NCBI GenBank assembly: GCA_031425035.1
Contig: JANPIN010000069.1
Location: 53,240 to 117,239 of the forward strand
Length of the DNA stretch: 64,000 bases
From: M3007 sp031425035
GTDB taxonomy: Bacteria; Bacteroidota; Bacteroidia; Chitinophagales; Saprospiraceae
Direction of reading: 5' to 3'
The stretch's first letter is position 1. Each line of letters opens with the position of its first letter. The position numbers and the translations under genes are program-made. Shown here piece by piece: positions 28,489 through 35,134 of this stretch. The notes under the pieces were generated by a model, which was not told the origin of the DNA, ran no database searches, and saw only the letters and a program-made list of their open reading frames with translations.

Positions 28489-28992
28489 CAACTTATAAGT
28501 ACAACAAAGCATGGATGAGACCGTACACGAGGTAGAGCATACAAAACAAGCCAACATATAAATATTACAAATCATGCATCATGCCATACACGATGTAAAA
28601 CATACAAAACAAGCCAACATATAAACATTACAAATCATGCATGAGACAAAACACGACAACATATAAATATTACAAATCATGCATCATGCCATACACGATG
28701 TAAAACATACATTACACGACAACATATTAATTTAACACATCATGCATCATGCCATACACGATGTAAAACATACATTACACGCCAACATATTAATTTTACA
28801 CATCATGCATCGAACAATACAGGCCAACAAATTAAATTTACACATCATGTATCGTTCCAAACACGACAACATATTAATTTAACAAATCATGCATCGTTCC
28901 AAACACGATGTAAACCATACAATACAGGCCAACAAATTAAATTTACACATCATGTATCGTTCCAAACACGACCGCAGATCACTTGTACACAT
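28489..28992. repeat. AT-rich array of 24 tandem 21-bp units in 42/63-bp groups
   Basis: Counting from CAAC at 28489, group starts fall at 28552, 28615, 28657, 28720, 28783, 28825, 28867 and 28930; the spacings are 63, 63, 42, 63, 63, 42, 42 and 63, all multiples of 21. Three unit types recur: CAACATATAAATATTACAAA-like, CATGCATCATGCCATACACG-like and TGTAAAACATACAAAACAAG-like; some groups lack the third. All units share an ACA core near positions 16-18. The composition differs sharply from the GC-rich flanks. There is no spacer structure, and no start codon-led frame spans the array. Confidence 0.85.
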
Positions 28993-29149
28993 TATGTATG
29001 CAACTTACAAGTCCCAACCTGCATTACCCGGCGGCAGACGATGGTCGCCTGGCCGGCAGGCGACTTCGTTGCGACCACCCCCGATTTTTACAAGACCCGT
29101 ATAGTCCGGACACCTGGTGCCACCTCGTGCAGGGGCCCCCAAACCCCGA

Positions 29150-29488
29150 TTATTTACCCACCGCATAAATATACAGTCCCCTGGCCAGATCCGGCTGACC
29201 GTCATCCAGGCGTAAACAGAAGCCGGTTTTCGTTTCGCGCCGGATAAAGGGTTCTTTTCCATCCTGGTGCAGGTTCCAGGCCGCCTGTAATCGGTCTGTT
29301 TTAGCATCCAGGTGGATCTTCCAGGTTTGCCCCTGGTGATCAAAAGTAGCGAAAACCCCAACGTTGCCTTTACCGGAAAGGCCATCCAATCGCTCATCGT
29401 CCGGATGGGCCTGGCGGTGAGGCAGGAAGTGCTGTTCGATGAGCGCTGGAAAAGAATCGAAATGCGGCGTGGAAGTTTTTCCGGTCAT
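29150..29488 (-). CDS. hypothetical protein
   Basis: A 112-aa open frame that I do not recognise. The central part, KGNVGVFATFDHQGQTWKIHLDA, and the C-terminal GFCLRLDDGQPDLARGLYIYAVGK alternate polar and hydrophobic residues as in a small beta-rich fold. There is no signal peptide, membrane segment or metal motif. It starts 3 bp from the outer flank of the left RAYT hairpin and ends about 160 bp from the 21-bp repeat array. It could be a small host gene interrupted or bordered by the element, or a chance frame. Codon composition resembles the local GC-rich genes, which mildly supports coding. Confidence 0.4.
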   Translation of the reverse strand: MTGKTSTPHFDSFPALIEQHFLPHRQAHPDDERLDGLSGKGNVGVFATFDHQGQTWKIHLDAKTDRLQAAWNLHQDGKEPFIRRETKTGFCLRLDDGQPDLARGLYIYAVGK

Positions 29489-29500
29489 ATAAGGCCTAAT

Positions 29501-29534
29501 AGATTTGTCAACTTTTTTTTAAGTTGACAAATCT
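29501..29534. repeat. REP-like hairpin A (left end)
   Basis: AGATTTGTCAACTT (29501-29514), a TTTTTT loop, then AAGTTGACAAATCT (29521-29534): a perfect 14-bp stem. Its GGCC-containing flank lies to the left. Confidence 0.85.
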
Positions 29535-29552
29535 AAAGGTATCAAACCATAG

Positions 29553-30185
29553 TCAATCTTCAATCATCCAGGTTGCATCTTCCAGATCCTGTTGAACGGA
29601 TTGATGTTGCCGAATATACTGTTCCCTATCCCCAAACAAGTTAAATATTTCCTCCCGGGGTAGTTTAGTGGGGCGGTCATTTAAATACCGGGCATAAGAA
29701 GTCCAGGCATACTGGCTAAAATCAGGGACCAATCCATGCCGTTGCGGATTAAGATGGTGATAGAGCATCAGACGCGGCAGATCATCAGGGTCAACGGCGC
29801 AGCGTTTGAACGGGGTCTGGAACAAAGTGCCGGAACGCCCCTGCTGTTTATTATACGCCATGGCATACGATTGAAACAAACGCTGGAATTGGTGGGCAAT
29901 CAGCGCGTGGGGAGATGTATAGCGTTGTACATTGAGACTTGATAATTTTAGAAAATTGGCCAGGTCTTTAGCCGGTTTGATGCGAATGCCCAGGTGAAAA
30001 TGATTGCCCAGCAGCGCATACGATAAAGTGGTAATTACTGGCGACAAATATTTATCGTATTGCCGGAGAAAATACGCGTAGTTATCCGCTGAAGCAAACA
30101 GGTTCTTTTTGTCGACCGCCCGATTATATACGTGGTAGTGACAATCTGGCTCGAATGGAACAAAGTAGTGTGCTGTTTTGGCCAT
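29553..30185 (-). CDS. REP-associated tyrosine transposase (RAYT), Y1/HUH family
   Basis: A 210-aa single-strand DNA transposase-like protein of the IS200-related Y1 family. The HUH metal-binding motif is H62-F-H64 in LLGNHFHLGI. The likely catalytic tyrosine is Tyr111 in MAYNKQQGRSGTLFQTPFK, the segment typical of REP-associated tyrosine transposases. YHVYNRAVDKKNLFAS at the N-terminus and LMLYHHLNPQRHGLV further on are also family signatures. Such enzymes nick and rejoin palindromic REP hairpins. Matching hairpins flank this gene in inverted orientation, and four more lie just beyond it. The frame is intact, so it may be active. Confidence 0.9.
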   Translation of the reverse strand: MAKTAHYFVPFEPDCHYHVYNRAVDKKNLFASADNYAYFLRQYDKYLSPVITTLSYALLGNHFHLGIRIKPAKDLANFLKLSSLNVQRYTSPHALIAHQFQRLFQSYAMAYNKQQGRSGTLFQTPFKRCAVDPDDLPRLMLYHHLNPQRHGLVPDFSQYAWTSYARYLNDRPTKLPREEIFNLFGDREQYIRQHQSVQQDLEDATWMIED

Positions 30186-30315
30186 GGGGAAATATTGATC
30201 AACCCGGAGAAATTTCGGGTAAAAGTACGCTGGTGTGAATTGCCTGTTGCGTTTTGAAAGGCTCTTTTGGGGTCATTTCGGCTCAGCATCTAATGGCATC
30301 CCGATTTGTCAACGC

Positions 30316-30351
30316 AGATTTGTCAACTTTTTTTTCTAAGTTGACAAATCT
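30316..30351. repeat. REP-like hairpin B (right end of the RAYT element)
   Basis: AGATTTGTCAACTT (30316-30329) and AAGTTGACAAATCT (30338-30351) with a T-rich loop. A partial half-copy, GATTTGTCAACG, precedes it at 30303-30314. The flank TATTGGCCTTCCA follows. Confidence 0.85.
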
Positions 30352-30416
30352 ATTGGCCTTCCAGGTCAATTCTTGCCGCACTGCGTCAAGAATCGGAAAC
30401 GAATGACACGCCTTCC

Positions 30417-30450
30417 AGATTTGTCAACTTCAAAAAAAAGTTGACAAATC
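30417..30450. repeat. REP-like hairpin C (A-rich loop, inverted relative to B)
   Basis: AGATTTGTCAACTT, loop CAAAAAA, then AAGTTGACAAATC. The spacer 30352-30416 between B and C contains a further small hairpin (ATTCTTG at 30369-30375 with CAAGAAT at 30387-30393). Confidence 0.8.
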
Positions 30451-30558
30451 GCCAGCTGCCGCAGACTATAGGCCGTCGTACTTTCCTGAAAAGCGGAACT
30501 CACCAGCACCCGGTAATCATTACTCAACGCGATCTGCCCGGCATCGAAAGCGGCGTGG
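30451..30558. repeat. captured copy 1 of a 108-bp HNH gene segment
   Basis: Nearly identical to 30889-30996 inside the intact HNH gene, in the same orientation, covering codons about 250-286. It has hairpin C on one side and hairpin D on the other. It shares changes with copy 2 (CTATAGGCCG, CCTGAAAAG) that the intact gene lacks (CTATACGCCG, CCTCAAAAG). The reading frame of the gene piece is still open. Confidence 0.85.
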
Positions 30559-30594
30559 AGATTTGTCAACTTTTCTTTCTAAGTTGACAAATCT
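30559..30594. repeat. REP-like hairpin D (T-rich loop)
   Basis: AGATTTGTCAACTT and AAGTTGACAAATCT with loop TTCTTTCT. It joins directly to captured copy 1 at a GGAG/ATTTG junction, and is followed by TATTGGCCTTCCA. Confidence 0.85.
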
Positions 30595-30605
30595 ATTGGC
30601 CTTCC

Positions 30606-30639
30606 AGATTTGTCAACTTCAAAAAAAAGTTGACAAATC
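30606..30639. repeat. REP-like hairpin E (A-rich loop)
   Basis: Identical in layout to hairpin C: AGATTTGTCAACTT, CAAAAAA loop, AAGTTGACAAATC. D and E form a head-to-head pair 11 bp apart. Confidence 0.8.
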
Positions 30640-30746
30640 GCCAGCCGCCGCAGACTATAGGCCGTCGTACTTTCCTGAAAAGCGGCACTCACCAGCACCC
30701 GGTAATCATTACTTAACGCGATCAGACCGGCATCGAAGGCCGGTGG
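30640..30746. repeat. captured copy 2 of the HNH gene segment (107 bp)
   Basis: A second copy of the same HNH gene piece, bounded by hairpins E and F. It is one base shorter than copy 1 near its right end (GAAGGCCGGTGG versus GAAAGCGGCGTGG). It is otherwise close to copy 1. Confidence 0.85.
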
Positions 30747-30781
30747 AGATTTGTCAACTTTTTTTCTAAGTTGACAAATCT
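30747..30781. repeat. REP-like hairpin F (T-rich loop)
   Basis: AGATTTGTCAACTT and AAGTTGACAAATCT with a T-rich loop. It lies 16 bp from the 3' end of the HNH gene. Confidence 0.85.
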
Positions 30782-30797
30782 ATGTGCCCCCACCCGA

Positions 30798-31745
30798 CTA
30801 TACAAAACCCCATCGTTTCCGATGCGCCTTTAGATATTCCACCGCCGGCAAATACCGTTCCGCCTGCGGCAACCGAATACGCTGCCCCGCCAGCTGCCGC
30901 AGACTATACGCCGTCGTACTTTCCTCAAAAGCGGAACTCACCAGCACCCGGTAATCATTGCTCAACGCGATCAGTCCGGCATCGAAAGCGGCGTGCAGAT
31001 TTTTGCACAGCGCCAGGCCGTTGCCGGGATGATCGATGCCGGAAGAAACATGCGGATCGATGTGGCAGGCATCGACCAGGGGATGCAGGAGCGCGTTTTC
31101 TACCCGCAGGCCGGAAATGCAGCAGGTATGGTCGTAGAGGCGCAGGACGTTGCCCCGAAACTTCCAGTGCCGTACATACCCTTCCCGGAGTCCGAAATCC
31201 AGTTTCCGCAGGTAGCGGGGACTGGGTTCTTCGAGTTGCAGCAAAACGTCGGTTTCGGCGATCAGTTCCGCCTGGCCATAGGTGGCATAGAAATAGGCCT
31301 TGGTCTGCGGAAAATACGTATCGAGCAGAACCATCCGCACGATCTCGCGCACTTCCGGCGCGGCGAGCAGGTTCTGATACGGCTCCGCAAAACAACTCCA
31401 GGCGCCGGCAGCCTGGGCGCCGGTCAGACTGCTGTACTTTTTAACGGGCGCTGCATCGGCTTGGGTCCACACTTTCCAGAAGCCTTCATTGGGTAAATAA
31501 AACACCGGCATGAAGAAATCACCCACCGCCGTGTCGGGGAGTAATAACCGCCAGATGGACTGGAACTGGTCGGCTAAAGCCGCATTGATCGGAATGTGAT
31601 CGGGCCGGGCCGCACCATTATCCTCCAGCACCTGCATCAAAGCCAGCAGCAGGATAGGCTTGTGAGGAGCCTTGCCGGTGGAGACGCCGCCAAGACGGAG
31701 CTGGGTGAGGCGGGTGGTGAGGGATTGGAGATTATTTGGATCCAT
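30798..31745 (-). CDS. HNH endonuclease, restriction-type
   Basis: A 315-aa protein with a C-terminal HNH nuclease domain. The signature is CCISGLRVENALLHPLVDACHIDPH followed by GNGLALCKNLHAAFDAG near residues 210-257. CHI provides the first His, GNGL the conserved Asn and the HAAFD segment the last His. The N-terminal 200 residues (APHKPILLLALMQVLEDNG) resemble the N-terminus of PvuRts1I/HNH-type putative restriction endonucleases seen in defence islands. There is no methyltransferase partner directly adjacent. Downstream, two hairpin-bounded copies of codons about 250-286 lie between this gene and the RAYT gene. The target, possibly modified or foreign DNA, is inferred only. Confidence 0.82.
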   Translation of the reverse strand: MDPNNLQSLTTRLTQLRLGGVSTGKAPHKPILLLALMQVLEDNGAARPDHIPINAALADQFQSIWRLLLPDTAVGDFFMPVFYLPNEGFWKVWTQADAAPVKKYSSLTGAQAAGAWSCFAEPYQNLLAAPEVREIVRMVLLDTYFPQTKAYFYATYGQAELIAETDVLLQLEEPSPRYLRKLDFGLREGYVRHWKFRGNVLRLYDHTCCISGLRVENALLHPLVDACHIDPHVSSGIDHPGNGLALCKNLHAAFDAGLIALSNDYRVLVSSAFEESTTAYSLRQLAGQRIRLPQAERYLPAVEYLKAHRKRWGFV

Positions 31746-31893
31746 TATAACTATTTAACCAAAAAATTATCATCATTGATGGATGTTTTATTTTGATAAA
31801 ATAATAATGTTAAAGCAAATTACGCTAAACATATAAATCTAGTATCAACTTAAGAGATTAATTTTTGGCATCGCCATTAAATTGGCCTTTGTT

Positions 31894-34800
31894 TCACTTG
31901 GGGCGAATAAGTTTTCTCCTCTTTATCCCATAAATAAATTTATCTTTTGCTGCAGGAGTGGAAGTATTTAATTTACTAAAAATAGAAGATAACATATCCA
32001 AATACTCTTTATCCTTTTCTTTCGTCGGTGAGCGCAAATGAAAATATGTAATAATTTTAAGAAGGATCATGTCAAGTAAATATTTTTTATTTATTGAATT
32101 GTAAAAATTTTTAATTTTATCTATATTACCTTTACCCTTTAAATCTGAATAAATAAATATTGAAAGAAATTTTTCGAAATCAGAAGCATTTAAATCCTTT
32201 TTATCATTCTCAATTTTAATTTCTACAAGAGGCAATATTTTTGGAGTACCCACCCAGTCAAGCAATAATATTTGATGCATAAGCGGCAACAGCCTAATAA
32301 ACACATTGAAATTTATAGAGTTTGGCAAATGTTTCCCTCCAATAAGCATACCCTTTTCTTTTAAGCTAATTATGAAAGTTCTATAAATCAACATATAAGA
32401 TATTGAACTTGTTAAAATAAGCTCATAAGCCTGCATTTTTAAATCGGCATTGTCAATATCCTCAGAATTTTTAAGGACTTTGGCGGCTAATACTAAAATT
32501 TTGTCAATGTGAATTTTCTTATTTGTCGCGTGAAAATTTTTTTCTTCTATATTTTGCTTAACAGGTGAATTTGAGAAAGCGCCATCAAAAGATTTTTCAA
32601 TTTCCTCATCAGTTGGCTTTCTTTTTATTAATTCAAATGTAAGACTAGACGAAATAGTTTTTTTGGTCTCAAGCATATTGTCTATAAAACCATTGGATTC
32701 TTTCATAAACTGATTATATGATTGATAGGCATTTTCAAGTTTATTCGTTACGAACTTTAATATAAATTCATCATCTTTTTTTAAGCCTGACAAATAATCA
32801 ATTTCTTCCGTAAATAACAGGTAATTGTCGTCTGAAAAAACATATTGTTTAAATTCAGCATCTTTATCGATATAAATAGCAAGAAAATAGTGAAAGAAGA
32901 AAGAACTTTTAAATCGAATACAATCATTGTCACAATTAATAAATACACCTCGCCTAACAAAGTCATCTAAAATAGTTTTAGGTTTTTGTTGAGTTCTAGA
33001 TTTGAGATACCCTCTAAAAAATTCTAACAAATCAGAGTAGTAAACTGAATAACTTCTTTTGGGATCTCCTTTACCCAGCATAAATTTAGCAGTATAAGCA
33101 AGCAAACGCTGTTTATTATCAAAATTAAAAGTTTCAGAATATACATTTGAAAAATTTGTCTTTTCTAATATGTTATTTAGGAACGTTTCAACTAATACAG
33201 CGTTGTTTATAGGCCGTTTTTCTTGTGTTTCAATTATCCATAAAAACAGAGTGACACTTAACGGTGTGCGAGGCAAACCGAAATCATAAAAATTCTTTAC
33301 TAATTTTTCGACATTTTCTTTAAAACGCAAATTTGACTCCCCAAACCACTGCTTAATAAACAGCTTGATCTGTCTATACCCCATCGAATGAATAAACAAT
33401 GGGTAAAACATAATACTATACTCTGATTCGAGATATTCAGGTGGTATTATTGTATTAATCTCTTGTGAACAGGTAACTATAAAACGCGATGATGGATTCT
33501 CTTCTTTAAACCTAGATACCTTCTCTAATAAAGTATTATTGGAAAAATCTACGTCATCAATTATAATTAATAAATTTTTTCTTTTTTGGATTTCTCTACA
33601 TTCATCTGCACTTATGGCAAGAAATTGTTTAACAATTTGAAAAATTTCTTTGTTGTGAAGGTCCTGAAATTTCAATAAAACCGGAATAACATTCTTATTC
33701 AGAATATTATTTGAGGTATCTACCAATATTTTATCAAGAAGGAGAGTCTTTCCAGCTTCTTTAGTTGCAAAAATAACAAAATTTTCACTTGCATTGATCA
33801 AATCTTCTATACTGAAATACTTTATATCTTTTTCATCAACAGAATTATTTTCTGGATAATTCGATATTGGTGGTTGAACAAATATTTTTTCTATATCCAA
33901 ACAATTTTTAGAATTTGGATCATAAACAATAATATCGTTGTTAACTCGCTCACAATGACTTTCCTTAATAGTTTTGTATATTTGTTCATCAATAGAAATG
34001 TCTCTCCGAATCTTATCAGTATCTTTTAAAGATATTATTTTCTCGCCCTGATCATTGCCTATTTCATTATTTGAAACAAATATTTTATGCGTTTTCAAAT
34101 ATTTTCTTAATATGATTTTTATTTTAATATTTTTTTCGTATTCAATAATACTATATCCACTTTCGTATTTTATTTCGTCACCTGTTTGAATTTGGAGGGC
34201 TTTGCCAATTGAGTAGTAGAGCTGTCCATCGAAATCATTCGCGAACATGCCTTCTAATTTATGTGTATGGCCAGTTAGCAAAAAATCGTAATTTGCAAAT
34301 AATAAAGGCTTCACTTGGCCTTTATCTATATCATTCAAAAATTCAAGTGGATGATGAAATAGACATATACGAATATCCTCGTCTGATAAATGCTTTAACG
34401 ATCTTTCCAGTTGTGACTTACCGATAGCGATATTCTTACAATCATTGTCATCCTTGCATAACCATGCAGAATTTATACATGATATACCTATTTTATTTTT
34501 GCCAACTACTATTTTAAATGTATTCTCAATACCATTATAAATTACTTGGTTTAAATACGTTGAATAAAATTTTTTTTCAAAATTTATATAATTTTCCAGC
34601 CTTTTATTATTAAATGTATTTTCATACACACACCTATTTACATTATCATAGTCTTTACTTAAAGAATCTTTAAGCCCTTTATCTTCAAAAGTTGGAATTT
34701 TTTTTCTGTCGATATCATGATTACCGGGAACAATAAATATTTTATTTTCTAGATTAGGAAATTTATCTATCAATGGCTGTATTAGATTTTTATGAAATTC

Positions 34801-34992
34801 TTCAAATGGCGTAATCCCGTCTGAAAAATTTCGGCCACCTTCATTCACTGCGTCACCAGTAAATACAATAATTGTGTTTTCATCAACATAAGCTTCTAAA
34901 TCTTGTCTCAAAGCTTTCAATAAGTTATCCTCGTCGTATGTTAACGATTCTGAATTTAAATGAAGATCGCTTATGTGTATAATTTTCAACAT
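31894..34992 (-). CDS. metallophosphoesterase-P-loop NTPase fusion, candidate defence protein
   Basis: A 1,032-aa protein with a calcineurin-like phosphoesterase domain at the N-terminus: D9-x-H11 (ISDLHL), GD at 46-47, GNHD at 90-93, LFHHPLEF, and GHTH in LLTGHTHKLEG. All metal-binding motifs are present. Near residue 410 is a Walker A-like loop (FATKEAGKTLLLDK) and near 475 a Walker B (LLIIIDDVDF), as in STAND/NACHT-type signalling NTPases. The C-terminal 450 residues are helical and unassigned, perhaps a sensor. The gene is strikingly AT-rich compared with its neighbours, a sign of recent transfer. It follows hsdR by 142 bp on the same strand. An NTPase-gated nuclease or phosphodiesterase acting against phage is plausible but unproven. 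Confidence 0.75.
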   Translation of the reverse strand: MLKIIHISDLHLNSESLTYDEDNLLKALRQDLEAYVDENTIIVFTGDAVNEGGRNFSDGITPFEEFHKNLIQPLIDKFPNLENKIFIVPGNHDIDRKKIPTFEDKGLKDSLSKDYDNVNRCVYENTFNNKRLENYINFEKKFYSTYLNQVIYNGIENTFKIVVGKNKIGISCINSAWLCKDDNDCKNIAIGKSQLERSLKHLSDEDIRICLFHHPLEFLNDIDKGQVKPLLFANYDFLLTGHTHKLEGMFANDFDGQLYYSIGKALQIQTGDEIKYESGYSIIEYEKNIKIKIILRKYLKTHKIFVSNNEIGNDQGEKIISLKDTDKIRRDISIDEQIYKTIKESHCERVNNDIIVYDPNSKNCLDIEKIFVQPPISNYPENNSVDEKDIKYFSIEDLINASENFVIFATKEAGKTLLLDKILVDTSNNILNKNVIPVLLKFQDLHNKEIFQIVKQFLAISADECREIQKRKNLLIIIDDVDFSNNTLLEKVSRFKEENPSSRFIVTCSQEINTIIPPEYLESEYSIMFYPLFIHSMGYRQIKLFIKQWFGESNLRFKENVEKLVKNFYDFGLPRTPLSVTLFLWIIETQEKRPINNAVLVETFLNNILEKTNFSNVYSETFNFDNKQRLLAYTAKFMLGKGDPKRSYSVYYSDLLEFFRGYLKSRTQQKPKTILDDFVRRGVFINCDNDCIRFKSSFFFHYFLAIYIDKDAEFKQYVFSDDNYLLFTEEIDYLSGLKKDDEFILKFVTNKLENAYQSYNQFMKESNGFIDNMLETKKTISSSLTFELIKRKPTDEEIEKSFDGAFSNSPVKQNIEEKNFHATNKKIHIDKILVLAAKVLKNSEDIDNADLKMQAYELILTSSISYMLIYRTFIISLKEKGMLIGGKHLPNSINFNVFIRLLPLMHQILLLDWVGTPKILPLVEIKIENDKKDLNASDFEKFLSIFIYSDLKGKGNIDKIKNFYNSINKKYLLDMILLKIITYFHLRSPTKEKDKEYLDMLSSIFSKLNTSTPAAKDKFIYGIKRRKLIRPK

Positions 34993-35134
34993 TTTAATTT
35001 GATTTAAATAGTGACGTGTTACTGACTTAATTATTTCTGTTTTAAACTACAGTGTAGTTTGATGAAGATTCTCTTGATGGGAATCATCTATAGCTGTTCG
35101 TTTCACCCATACAAACTGCGTACCAATTGTTATC

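Larger units (their letters stand above)
29491..30360. mobile_element. RAYT element with inverted hairpin ends
   Basis: The transposase-like gene is bounded by inverted copies of the same sequence. The left end (29491-29534) reads AAGGCCTAATAGATTTG... and then a perfect 14-bp hairpin. The right end (30316-30360) has the hairpin followed by ...TATTGGCCTT. The right end, reverse-complemented, matches the left end except for one extra base. This arrangement matches REP-associated tyrosine transposase loci, where hairpins act as the DNA substrate of the enzyme. Confidence 0.75.

Noticed and set aside
28194..28544. 116-codon minus-strand frame next to the repeat array
   Set aside because: The translation shows no family features or plausible fold, and its start lies inside the non-coding array.
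28489..28992. CRISPR array
   Set aside because: There are no unique spacers; every 21-bp unit is itself a variant repeat, and no cas genes are in the window.
28645..29247. Long plus-strand open frame running through the 21-bp repeats
   Set aside because: It has no start codon for most of its length, earlier repeats contain in-frame stops, and the downstream part is antisense to another candidate gene.
30366..30569. 67-codon frame resembling the HNH protein C-terminus, as a separate gene
   Set aside because: It is the captured 108-bp gene piece joined to hairpin sequence. The HNH catalytic core is missing and the ends are hairpin-encoded, so I list it as a repeat, not a gene.
30782..31496. 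Plus-strand frames of 167-220 codons opposite the HNH gene
   Set aside because: They are antisense to a gene with recognisable nuclease motifs, and are Arg/Pro-rich with no domain.
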